From: Peronospora farinosa
Taxonomy: Eukaryota > Oomycota > Peronosporomycetes > Peronosporales > Peronosporaceae
DNA length: 64,000 bases
Reading direction: 5' to 3'
Assembly: GCA_947646735.1 (NCBI GenBank)
Contig: CANTFK010000863.1
Span: 186,001-250,000 of the forward strand
The notes under the pieces were generated by a model. The model saw only the letters and a list, made by a program, of their open reading frames with translations, had not been told where the DNA came from and searched no databases. The stretch's first letter is position 1; every line of letters starts with the position of its first letter. Made by a program: the position numbers and the translations under genes. Below are positions 32,011 through 42,818 of this stretch, piece after piece.

Positions 32011-35000
32011 TCAAACGGTCAACAAAGACCACAATACCTGTGTTGCCATGCGAGTCTATCGGTAGGCCAAACACAAAGTCCATACTAATGGACTCCCAGC
32101 GCCCAGCGGGAATAGGCAAACTAGCCAGTGGCGCTGCCGAATGGGGTGAGGGTTTAACCCGTTGACATGTTTCACACGTACGCACATATGTGCTCACCCA
32201 TTTATATAATTTGGGCCACCAGTAACTTTGGCATACCGCCCCATAGTTTTTTTTCACGACCCAAATGACCACCGATGGCGGTGTCATGTACCTCATAGAG
32301 GATACGATACTTCATGTCCTCATCATGAGGAAACACAATGCGCGGAGGATCCGCCACATCTGTACAATACTACAGCAGCCCCAGATTGATAGAATATTGA
32401 TGGAGGCTTGCACGTAATCAAGCCGGCAATTTAATGTCCGAGTCTTTAAATTCATCTGCCAAGAGCATGTAGCAACGCTACACAATTATCGTCTTTATCA
32501 TACGCCGTACAAATGAGATAGGTGATCGAAGACGACAACGTCGTAACATGAGAAAGATCACAGTCAGGTCTGCGTGACAACGCATCAGCTCAAGCGTTTT
32601 TCTTTCCAGGGTAATACTTTACCTCGAAGTTATATTCAGCAAAGAATGAGAGCCATCGGTCCCTTCTCTGCGAGAGATGAGGCGACTGAGTCGCAGTGCG
32701 TAAAGACGCATGATCGGTATCGATCACAAAAGGCTTCGAGCCCAGCAGATGAAAGCTGAATTTGACTAGAGCATACTTCATCGCAAATAGCTCTTTGTCA
32801 TGAACTGAATCGTTCTTTTCTGCAGCTTTTAGCTGGTGAGATTCAAAGGAGATCACACGCTCACGACACTTCATCATCTGTTTGTAACAGAGCACTGCCA
32901 ATGGCAAAATCTGACGCGTCACAGACGACGATCAGGGTCGGGAAAAGCCAAAATAGGAGCATGAAGAAGGCTAACCTTCACTACTTGAAAAGAATCCTCA
33001 TGTTCGGAATGCCGACACCATTACACATCCTCTTCAAGGAGATTGGATAATGGCCGAGCCATATCAGCGTAATTCTCGCTGTACTTGTGTAAGTATTGGC
33101 AGGCCAAGCCATTTGCGCAAGTACTTCTGAGACTGTGGATCAGGCCAATCGACTATGGCTTTGACCTTAGCGGGATCCGCTCTGAGGCCTCGCTTCCCAA
33201 TGAAGCACCCTAGAAAGGGAATCTCTTCGGCCCCGAAGATGCACTTAGATGAATTAGCATACAGCTTATTAGTGCGCATGCACTCAAGCACCGCTCGTAA
33301 ATGAACAATATGGTTCTCAATTTCCGACCGTCCATGTTCAGCACGACTATGGACAAAATGCCATCAAAGTACGTCTGTGCATATTTTCGATGGGGACGGA
33401 ACAATTGCATCACCAAACAGTTAAACGTAGCCGGAGCATTCGATAGCCCCTGGGGCATCACCAACCCCTCCCAAAGCATACCGCTCGGAGTACTAACCGC
33501 AGTAAGCGGAATATTACTAGCTCGCATTAGCAATTGGTAATAATGATCGACTAAGTCGAGCGCACTGTACGTGGTACAACCGACCTATATTGTTCTACAG
33601 AACATTCTTTCTAGGTATTGGCGTCTTTGCAGGTAAAGTGGCTGCATTAAGCTTATTATAAGCATGCACAATACGCCCTTTACCATTCGGTTTCTTATCA
33701 CAGAAAGTGGGTGTCGAGTGCGGAGATTTGCTCTCACGCACCATACCCGCCGCGTGCTTTGCACGAAAGAACTCTTCAATGACGTCACATTGTACTTTGG
33801 TAAAGGACACTGCCATGTTACGCATTATTTGGTTCCAGGAACAAAGTCAATATCATGACGTACACCCCTATCAGGAGGTAGAATAGACGGTGGATCATGG
33901 CACAACACGTCTTATATTTCCTTAACTAAAAGGTAGTACGGATCCTAAAAATTCTTCAAGATAGATGATCCACTACATGCACTAAGTGCCACCTTTGTAT
34001 CTTTAAGGAGTGGCTGATTGACAAGCGAGGATGAGTTCAACTCGAGGTTAGGTCGGATGACCACCATATCGGATAGATCACCAGCCTTCAAGGCTTGATG
34101 GAAATCATTCACAGACATTTCATCTAGCTCTAAGAGAGCATTTAATGATGGGAGGGCCTCAAGGTCAACCTCACCATCGACGTCACCTTTCACTCCGTTG
34201 ACCAGGGTATACAACTGGTCACTCACATCACTTCGTGATAACACAGACGCCTTGCGTCTCGCAGCCGCCATCTGACGACGCTGCCGTCTCATTGACGATA
34301 TCGTACCTTTTAAAGTACTTAGGATATCATCATCCTCCAAGTCAATAGATGTCTTGACCTTAACCTGAGCTATACGAGAGCTGATGTCATCACCAAAATC
34401 TAGTGAGACATCGTCACATGAGACATCACAAAACAAGGTCTTCGACCTTAGCTTGCCTAATCCAAGAGCAAATGTCATAATTGACATCGAGTGAATCGCT
34501 ATCACAGCCAATACCACTAGAAAAGTCGTCGACCTTAATTTGCGCTTTACGAGAACCGATGTCATTACCGATATCCAGTAATTCAATATTACTATAAGTA
34601 TCACTCTACGGAGTACATGCCGTACCACTAAGTGTCACTGAGCTCTGCTCGAGACTATTATTGTTGACATTGGAGTTTATCAGCTCAGAAACTCCAATAT
34701 CCAGCACACCAACTGACTCAGTTAATGGCTCGCGCCAATAGCACTTTTGTTTCTTAATGAAGGTGGGTTCATGACTCTCCAAAGCTTCGTTAGGAACATT
34801 GCGCGTTGCGCCTAACGTTTTAAATCTCCAATCGATCCATGGCTCATGGCGTTCCATCCAGACCATACCGAGAATGAGATCATATCTCGAGTCCAAATCT
34901 AGGACAAGACAGCGTTTAACGCTATTGAAGTCTTAAAAACTCCACACCTAACCTCAAAGGAGCTTTAGGAACGGTTACACGTACACCTGTCGCAAGACGA

Positions 35001-37018
35001 ACGGCTATACTGACACCCTCTTGCGCTTATAGCGCCTTAGCATACAGCTTACTACCTTCAAGGAAACGACGTCGGAAATAATTACCCGACGCCCCTGAGT
35101 CAATTAAAATTGACCATGGTTTCTCAAAGCCTCTAATGGTTGCCGACACAGCCAATAAGCCTGGCTTGTATTCCTGTTCCATGAAGCCTCCACAGAACCA
35201 CCTGGTGCTAAGCCCTGTTTACCTCTACCTCCTAAAGATTCAACAGACCTTAGTTCTTTCCCAGTAGGGCGCCCGGACCCTATTGGGAGCTGACGTTTTC
35301 TCCTGCCGTGCTCGCCTTTTGGCTAGGATCAGGATTACGGCTCTGACGATTTAAGCATTGCTTTTCAACGTACAGCTAGGGCGGAGGTGTTTAGTGCTTC
35401 CGCACATGCAACATCTACGGAGGTTACCTTGCTACTCAGCAGCTTGAAGCTCAGCTTCTTCGGCATGGCTGAGGTCCATGGGTTCCGCCCTGTTAGAGGT
35501 ATTTGATTGATACCAGGGTAGACCATATCGACCAGATTTAAAATTAAATTCAGCGTTAAACGCTATGCTTACTTCCTCTTCAAAGGTCAGAGGCTGGACA
35601 CGAAAAAATCTGTCCTGGCGACCCCAGTACGAAGTCCTTTCATAAAATGGTTACTCGGACTTCCTCTGACAGAGGAAACTGCTGCATTCCAGCAATAAGA
35701 GTTTTCAACTCTTGGACATTACCCTTAAGCTATTTTTTGTTCTATCTAATCATAGTCCGACAATTCTTCCTTACCATGCCGGGTATCTAAGAAGCGTGAG
35801 TGGACACGATAAGCCTGATTAGGCTGTGGCTAAACGACAACAGAATAGTCAGCCGCGAATAGTTGGGCGTAATCGCCGCTTCTATTGGGCGCCACCTATG
35901 TTGGTGGGTGCGAGTGGGAACACACGCTTCCTCGTTGGAAGGTTGTTGGCCCACCGCCATGTGAAGCAAAAGCTTTAGATCCTTGTCCAGTGGAAAGGAT
36001 ACCCGAAAAGTTTCGACTCTTGGGAAATGGTGTCGCATTGCGAGTCGACGTTCCTGGGCTGATGGCTGCTTACAAGCAGAAGCACTAGCTGAATTTGCTC
36101 TGCTAGATCCTGATGGACTAGAAGGGGCAGCGTAGCGAGAAGGAGTTGGGGGTATATTATCACCCAATATTTTCCTCGCACGCGTCATAGCGAAACTAAT
36201 TGGCTGCGACTGCTGTTTCACTGCATCTGTATGCGGTTTGACACGGCGCAGGAACTCCTCCTCGTATTCGTCGGTTGTTTCGTGAGAACGCAACACGATG
36301 GGGATAGGTATTGCACGACCTAGTGCTTTGCTCTGCCGTTCCCATGAAGGAAAGACGCTAAAAAGTTTATTAGCGTCAATTATGGCACGCCTTAAAAGTG
36401 TCGCACTATTTGCACGCCAGCGTGGCCACTCGGATGGCAGTGCTGGAAATCCATCACTCACGTAACCGCCCTCGCTACGGCGTTCTAGTGAGGCCGACTG
36501 TGAAGATGAAGGTTTTTTTTCTTCTCCTCGCCTAAGTCTGACTCTCCATTATATATTGTCAAGGCATCAGACGTAGGGTTGACCGAGGCAGAAGATTTGG
36601 AATCGCGGACCTGCTGTTGAGTCGCGGCTGTTTCTTTCAAAGCAGCGCGCTCAGTTGTGGTCGCTGCGCTCGTTGGTGTAGACGACAAGGCATGACCCTC
36701 GCTGTCAGGAAGCATGGAAGCTTCCTAAAAGGTGGGTGTCTCAAATGATGGGGACAAATGTCCCATCATAGCACTGCCTGTGCTCCTCACCACTTTGGGG
36801 TGAAGGCAATGGCGTACTCTCATTGTAGTCAACAATGCGAGACAAGTCTTTATCCGCACCAAAGTGCGATGTACCAGTGCTCTCTGCTGGCAAGTTGTCG
36901 GCGATGTCACAAAGACACTTATCGACGGCTGCGAATTATCGCGACGCGTGAGCTTTGTGCTGGTCTGCATGGGCGCCTTTGCAGGCGACCCATAAGCCTT
37001 TCCACGTTTTGGTGACAT
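32000..37018 (-). mobile_element. Strongly decayed gypsy element on the minus strand
   Basis: Read from high to low coordinates, the remnant has gag-like sequence (37018-35787: MSPKRGKAYGSP, then WRANSATLLRRAI and DEYEEEFLRRV), a protease/linker part (34896-33945, with DLILGMVWMERHEPWIDW), reverse transcriptase pieces (33825-33064, with GMLWEGLVMPQGLSNAP), RNase H (32922-32590, with VIDTDHASLRTA and LSFFAEYNFEVKY) and an integrase fragment (32296-32000, with CETCQRVKPSP and SMDFVFGLP). Every domain is broken by stops or frame changes. Protein similarity to the complete element is clear (for example ADALSRR-side RNase H and CQRVKPSP). It is older, and its left end is cut by the LTR fragment at 31887. 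Confidence 0.88.
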
Positions 37019-37075
37019 CGTCTCTTTATTCGATGTTTTACAAAATGTAAAAATCGTCTAAAAGAGGGGGATGGT

Positions 37076-37650
37076 GTATTGAGTTAAAAGTTACACGGTT
37101 CGTTAAGTATCGAATACTTAACGGGAAGGCCTAAATGGGTACGATGTACCTTATGACTGCCACTTGGGTGTGGCACATCAATGTAATGACCCTCGTGAAT
37201 GTGATATTCATGGATGGATCCACATTCAACGAGGATGACGCCAGTTGGGACTAGCATCATGGTGACGCTTCAGACAGACGTCACCATCGAGCTAAAATAT
37301 ATAGTAAGCTCGCACGTAAGGATACGCTTTTAAAGAGACGCGTATTTAATCTTTGCATAATTAACCAATCAGTAGTTAAGTTTATATTTGGTTTAAATCT
37401 ATAAAGTATAAGTCAGTTTTGAATCTACTAAACACGCACACTACGCCCGAGAAGCTTAATAAGCTTCTGCGTGTCGTAGCAGCTCGTTGCGCGGCTCGCT
37501 TGAAAGGAACCGACAACGGTTGGTGCAGCGCTTCTTAGCACCGACCAACACCACCACCGCACGCGGAGATAAGACGGTATAACCGCTTCCTCGCGCTGCT
37601 GGAAGGTGTGCCCGCGTAGTACGTGGCAGCTTCTTTACGAAGTGCTCGTT
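37076..37650 (-). repeat. LTR or leader block of the minus-strand gypsy remnant
   Basis: This AT-rich, inverted-repeat-rich block lies just upstream of the gag start at 37018 on the minus strand, where a 5' LTR is expected. It matches the block at about 55520-56130 in the same orientation (shared stretches include CACTTGGGTG, CCCTCGTGAATGTGATAT, GGATACGCTTTTAAAGAG, GTAAGACGGT and CCGCTTCCTCGC). It contains a perfect 10-base inverted repeat at 37101-37110 / 37114-37123. The exact ends are not certain. Confidence 0.65.
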
Positions 37651-38860
37651 TACAAAAAAAAACTAAATTAATACTAGAATTTGACGAATTAATTGGCACG
37701 TATTCCAAGAGGCAAAGCGTACACTACTACAATAGGACCTGTCCAAACAGATACCTGCGAGATCAAAGGTTTTATCAGATAACGAAGGCTATCAGCTAGG
37801 CCAGTTCTACATTAACTATATGGTCGATCTCGGGACTAATAATTTCTAGCAGCTTAAACTGGTTCTTATAAAAGGCAGTAAAATTTTAGGCAAATTCCAC
37901 TGTATTCATAACGTATGCTGACTAATTTGCTGATTTTATTATTCGATCAAATTTATTAATTAATAAACTAATGGCTGATATTTGTTGATATTGTGTACCA
38001 TAACCGATTCGTCATTTAATTGTTACACATACGAAATAAGAGAGTTTTTATTAATTTTTACCCAGTTGTTTATGCTGTGTAGCCTTCAAGGTCGTATACA
38101 TTTCACACGTCTTTTCAGAATATACTGGGCAAAAACACCGTTATATCATATGCTCATAAGTCAGCGGCAAGGGTCCAGAATAGCAGCTTAAAAGTAGTCC
38201 GAGCAACTTTTTGAAAAGTGTTAGCGCCTTAAATGGCTCCTATAGTTTACCCGGAGATGGCTAATACGAAATACAATGAACTTACGAGTGCGGAGATATC
38301 GTCACGCACCGAATATGCACTCGTAGGCTTACTTTTAGCCGACAAGTGCAACTGCTGCAAGTGCAACATTTCAGAAGATTATAGTTTACTTGAACCATTA
38401 TGGCTCCAGATCTCATTGTTTTCGTCCTATTGTTTGATATTGTAGTTTCACGCTTATTATCTAGAACACCTTATAAATGTATGAAAGACGTCGACAAGAC
38501 GTCAATGTCAAGTTAAGTCGATGCAGTGCCTAGGCCACTTCAGGTCCCCTAAGACTTCGATAACCTCACCACGATTTACGGTACGAAAACACACGAGCTG
38601 TCCATGTAGGATCGAGTATCGCTTTAAAAACTTTGACAATACACTGCCAACTGAACAATGATGTGCCGTTGTATCAAACTATTTGAATTTTGTGTTTGCA
38701 TGTCCCAAGAAATCGCTCACTTCAGCAAATATGCAAATAGTGATGTGCGCTACGACCAGTCTCATCTGGTACGTTTACACTCCACAAACTTTTTTTACCG
38801 TTTATACAATACATTATTTTACGATCCAGACACAACGTCGAGTTACTGGTAGAATTCGTG
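37651..38860. other. AT-rich region without a gene
   Basis: 1.2 kb of AT-rich sequence next to the retroelement remnant. The open frames (for example 38233-38445 plus) are short and unrecognised. It may be further decayed element sequence, since it also shows inverted-repeat pairs such as the one around 38284-38330. Confidence 0.4.
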
Positions 38861-38864
38861 CTCA

Positions 38865-39365
38865 TACAGCTCTTAATGAAAGCTGGAGCCGTGCCCAGGT
38901 TGTCGAAAAATTTTGCGGCGTCATCATCACAAAAAACACCTCAAACGCGCACGTGGTGATCCACACAGCCATAGATTGCGTCGACGGCATACCACTGGGA
39001 TTCCTTAATTCCCATCACGCAAATGGCATCTTTACCCGACGCAGCTTGCTCCTAGCCACACACTATTCCGCCGGCTTGTACGTGCAGACACTGCTACTGT
39101 GTTCGTGCGTACTCGCCTGGACAAAAAAACGGGCGCAGACCCGGAAAGCACAAGCCCGTGTCCTGAACCTTGGGGTAACACTGCTTGACCGTATCAGTGT
39201 TGACACGCGTCGTCTGGAGCGGCTCACCCTGGCAGCCGTCTGCTTGCATCCCCTTCGTATCTTTGCAGACATCCAAATGCCCCATGACCTTCTTGGACTT
39301 GGCCGCGACTTGCTGGCTCAGAGCCAAAAGAGTGCGACCCTACATCCAAAAAGGCTTGCAATTTT
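38865..39365 (-). pseudogene. Candidate pseudogene of a cysteine-rich protein
   Basis: On the minus strand one frame reads like a real protein across three in-frame stops. It starts near 39345 with TLLALSQQVAAKSKKVMG, runs through VCKDTKGMQADGCQG, QCYPKV, GLCFPGLRPFFCPG, a stop, QCLHVQAGGIVCG, a stop, DAICVMG and AIYGCVDHH, a stop, then FCDDDAAKFF. Regularly spaced cysteines and GC-rich third positions suggest former coding under selection, perhaps for a secreted disulfide-rich protein. The plus strand here is open for 228 codons, but its translation looks like a shadow. No signal peptide was found in the visible part. The family is not recognised and the call is tentative. Confidence 0.4.
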
Positions 39366-40328
39366 TTAGATGTGAGGTCACACCCATTTGGTTCTTAGCT
39401 GGCAAGGATACGTGCTTCAATTTGGTGTGCGAGTGTGGCGAGGGCTGGAAAGACCTACATCACGAAGGAGAAGAAGTCCTTGAATTAATGTCAAGCAACC
39501 TATCAAACAGCAAGGCCTCCGCCTTCAGCGGTGTCCAGTCATCTCTTCCAATGGACTACGTCGCTATAGGCGTTGCTACCATTCTTGCTACTGTTCTCTT
39601 TCAGTAGACACTTCTATCACAATGTCGAATAACATAGCTGTCTAACGCTCTAAGCCACTCACTCCTTGTACATACAACGCTCCTCAATTTCTAAGAGTTT
39701 CGGTGCTAATTAGGAGATGTCGTTGCTGGTGTTACCAAAGTTGTTTTTGGATAGCCATAAATATAAATGCCGATTCGTCGCATCGGTACCGCTGCAGACA
39801 AGATGCCTTCCAATTCTATGGCAAGTATCCGTTCGTCGAGCCAACGGTGCCATATTCTACTGATTCTAATGTTAGCATTACGATCAGAAAGTATGTGAAA
39901 TGGTAGAAACAGTTCAGCAATTGGTATAGTGCATCTAAGGTCAGCTTAAGTGTTGTTGACTCAAAGTTGACCCCACGAAACGGCGTCTTATCGGATGCAA
40001 TTTATCAACTAACCAACACTCTCTCGTGCATAACATACTGGTAACTTCGGCCCTTCCCCGTAAGCTGAGAGCTGACAGGCGTATGTGATGCAGTGCAAGT
40101 AAAACACTAGTTTAATGGTATTTATTTTCCAGTGAACTTCGATCAAGTGTGGTCGTCATTCTTGAAATCCTTTATCGTGACACAATCAACTCGGTCCAAA
40201 CACCTGGCTCGACTTCACTGATCCGGTCTCCGTTATACTTTGACTCGACCATCACCATATATTTTTCCACTCGAAGCCAAACGAAGTTTCGTCGTCAAGA
40301 ACAACCATAAAAGACACTCATTGTTGTC
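39366..40328. other. Region upstream of the 7TM-TKL gene
   Basis: The first 240 bases are covered by the end of a plus-strand open frame finishing at 39607 with a hydrophobic tail (DYVAIGVATILATVLF), which resembles a C-terminal anchor. I could not connect it to a convincing gene, so it may belong to a second gene or be a shadow of the decayed minus-strand frame. The rest (39610-40328) shows no gene and should hold the promoter of the kinase gene. Confidence 0.35.
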
Positions 40329-42266
40329 ATGGTTGTTTCTGAACGAGTGCGATTGAGTCGAATTATTGCACTTGTTGGCTACTGTGTCTTGTGCTGCCTT
40401 TGCCTCCTCTTGCTCGTCTATTTGCGCAGGAACCGACATGTTGCTTTCAAAGGTGACGCTCAAGCTACACGCAAAGTCATTCTACCGGCTTATGAGCCTC
40501 TATTGTGGCTTCTTGCCATGGTCACTGGAGCACTTGCAGTCCTCTTCTGCATTGCACTCAGTACCGACATGTACACGTCAAGCTTTACGAGTATCCACGG
40601 CGAGATATTTTATGCCGGTCGACAATTTGTCTTTGTAGTTGCGCTTGTCTTTCTTTGCCAGAAAAGTGTCTCGGTGCCAGCTCTTCGTCGTGCTGTGGTC
40701 ATGTCCATTTTTCTCGCTTCGTACACGATTCCACTTATGCGGATAATTGTCTTCTTTGCACCACAAAACATGGCGTTGTTTTACTACGTACGAACTGTGG
40801 CACGCGTACTGGTGCTGATTTTCGTGGTCAACGTGTGCTTCATTAATCGACCGGCAGGTCGTGCAAGTCCATCAAGTCTGCGCACCTACGGCGCATATGT
40901 TATCGTGTACCACATGCTCGTTGCCGTCGGCACTTTGACTCAAATGTACGCGCTAGAGTCTAGGATGCATGCGGCAACAATGTACTTGATGCTTATCTGG
41001 GGCTCGATCACACCGCTTGTCATTTGGAACTTGCTGCGTGCCGACACTGAATATTGGCGGGGCATGGGCCAACGCGCATGCGACCTCCAATTACTTAGTC
41101 TACCAGATTCTTACATCCAACTGGACGAGTGTATCTCGTCGGACAGAATTCATTCTCTTATCGAAATGCACAAGGATTTCGTGATTGATTTTGCGCATCT
41201 CAACCTTCGGCAGAAGATCGGCGTGGGGTCGAGTGCGACCATATTTAGTGGACGACTACAACCGCGATGTCCTGTCGCCGTGAAAGTTTACGCACCGTAT
41301 CGGCTCACAGAGGAAGTAGTGGCTGAGTTCTCACATGAGGCAGCGCTCTGCGCTTCATTGATTCATCCAAACATTGTTAAGTTCTACGGTATGTGCGTGT
41401 GCCCTCCAAGCATTTGTTTGGTATTTGAGCTGTGCCAAGGTTCTCTCGAAGACATATCATGCGCTCAAGCTCAGGCACGAAGTCAACGCCGTGATACACG
41501 TCATCAGCTTGGTCTCACCGGTAAAGTTAAAGACGCCCAGACTCTTGATCACCAGCAAATGCTCGTCAATGTGGCATACATGCTTGACTGTGCACGTGCT
41601 GTCGCTTATATTCATAGCTTCTCTCCACCGTTCTTGCATCGTGACATTAAGACCGCCAACTTTCTCGTGGATAACGAAAACAACGTCAAGCTCACTGATT
41701 TTGGTGACTCTAGGCGTTTACCCGAAAACATACTGAAGCCTGGAAATGGCAATGACATCAATGGTAATGAATCGCAGACGTCTGCAGAATCAAGCGGTTT
41801 TTTTAGTCCCGTGATAGTTGCATCAGCTCCTCCACCGATCAAAATGACAGTGACGGGTACTGTGAATTACATGGCTCCAGAGATGATTAGCTGTCGTACG
41901 GGTCTAGCCAGCTACGGTGCCTCAGCCGATGTCTATTCGCTAGCCATTACATTTTGGGACATTTTGTATCCTGGTCGCAAGAAATACGCCGCGACGAACC
42001 CGTTGTTTGTGTTTGAAGACGTGTTAAATGGTTGCCGTCCGCCATTAGATGCCACGGATTCTGCAAACCCCGACGCGACAATCCCTAAAAGAATTCGAGA
42101 TATCATTACAAGTTCCTGGCATAGCGATCCAAGCGCACGCCCGACCATGCCTCAGATTGTTCGCACGCTTGAATGCATCCAGAAAGAATTGCTATCAGTA
42201 TTCGTTCAGGATCGAAGCGACGATTTTAAACGACCGGAAACCGGGTATCATGAGATTACCATGTAA
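40329..42266 (+). CDS. Seven-transmembrane protein fused to a TKL-type protein kinase, 645 aa
   Basis: A single exon. Residues about 10-245 contain seven hydrophobic helices (for example ALVGYCVLCCLCLLLLVYL, LLWLLAMVTGALAVLF, AATMYLMLIWGSITPLVIW). This is followed by a linker and a kinase domain from about residue 295 to 620. Kinase motifs are complete: the glycine loop IGVGSSATIFSG, VAVKVY lysine, HRDIKTANFLV, the DFG in LTDFGDSRR, and MAPEM. The HRDIKTAN loop and overall pattern are tyrosine-kinase-like (TKL). Joining a 7TM receptor-like part to a kinase in one chain is known from oomycete kinomes and is absent from animals and fungi as far as I know. It most likely passes an outside signal straight to cytoplasmic phosphorylation; the ligand is unknown. 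A serine-rich insert sits between DFG and APE. Confidence 0.9.
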   Translation: MVVSERVRLSRIIALVGYCVLCCLCLLLLVYLRRNRHVAFKGDAQATRKVILPAYEPLLWLLAMVTGALAVLFCIALSTDMYTSSFTSIHGEIFYAGRQFVFVVALVFLCQKSVSVPALRRAVVMSIFLASYTIPLMRIIVFFAPQNMALFYYVRTVARVLVLIFVVNVCFINRPAGRASPSSLRTYGAYVIVYHMLVAVGTLTQMYALESRMHAATMYLMLIWGSITPLVIWNLLRADTEYWRGMGQRACDLQLLSLPDSYIQLDECISSDRIHSLIEMHKDFVIDFAHLNLRQKIGVGSSATIFSGRLQPRCPVAVKVYAPYRLTEEVVAEFSHEAALCASLIHPNIVKFYGMCVCPPSICLVFELCQGSLEDISCAQAQARSQRRDTRHQLGLTGKVKDAQTLDHQQMLVNVAYMLDCARAVAYIHSFSPPFLHRDIKTANFLVDNENNVKLTDFGDSRRLPENILKPGNGNDINGNESQTSAESSGFFSPVIVASAPPPIKMTVTGTVNYMAPEMISCRTGLASYGASADVYSLAITFWDILYPGRKKYAATNPLFVFEDVLNGCRPPLDATDSANPDATIPKRIRDIITSSWHSDPSARPTMPQIVRTLECIQKELLSVFVQDRSDDFKRPETGYHEITM

Positions 42267-42818
42267 TTGGTGACTCTTTGATCTTGAGCAAGGAGAATTT
42301 GTCCTTCGCATACTCACGTGGCGAGAGCGTGTGGCTCGGTCGTAGATGGCGGTCTCTTGCACCATATTTATCAGGAGCGAAGTTTCAGCGACAGCGATGC
42401 CATGGATTGTTCGAAGCTCATAACAACGATCGCGGACACCCGCAAATTGTGCTAAAGCGGTCACAACGACTGAGTTCGACGACGAATCATTCCTCAACAT
42501 GTGCACCACTACATATTCGTAGAAGCTCTAAGAAGCCAAATTTATCTAGGCTGTTTACACGGAGACTTCATAGTGACTTGATGCAGTAGTTCATGGCGAA
42601 TCCATACTCAAGCCAGAAAGTCGAATTTGCTGGAGCAGCAAGTGTTGCAGGGCTTTATCCAGTAGACACGGAAAAGAGGGAGTAACTGCCTTGCATGCAA
42701 ACTCTTTGACATATTTGAGACCTCACGAGACACAAAAAATCGAAAGACTTACAAGACCGGCGACGACGATCATGAGGAGAAGTAGTATATTTGAAAGCAG
42801 CTTGCCGGTAGGAACAAC
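42267..42818. other. Intergenic region between convergent genes
   Basis: 552 bases containing the 3' ends of the 7TM kinase gene and the Fig4-like gene. Open frames here (for example 42278-42589) are short and unrecognised. No repeat or RNA gene was seen. Confidence 0.45.

Noticed and set aside
38683..39369. Plus-strand open frame of 228 codons
   Set aside because: Its translation has unlikely composition and runs opposite to a frame with protein-like cysteine spacing; it is most likely a shadow of a decayed minus-strand gene.
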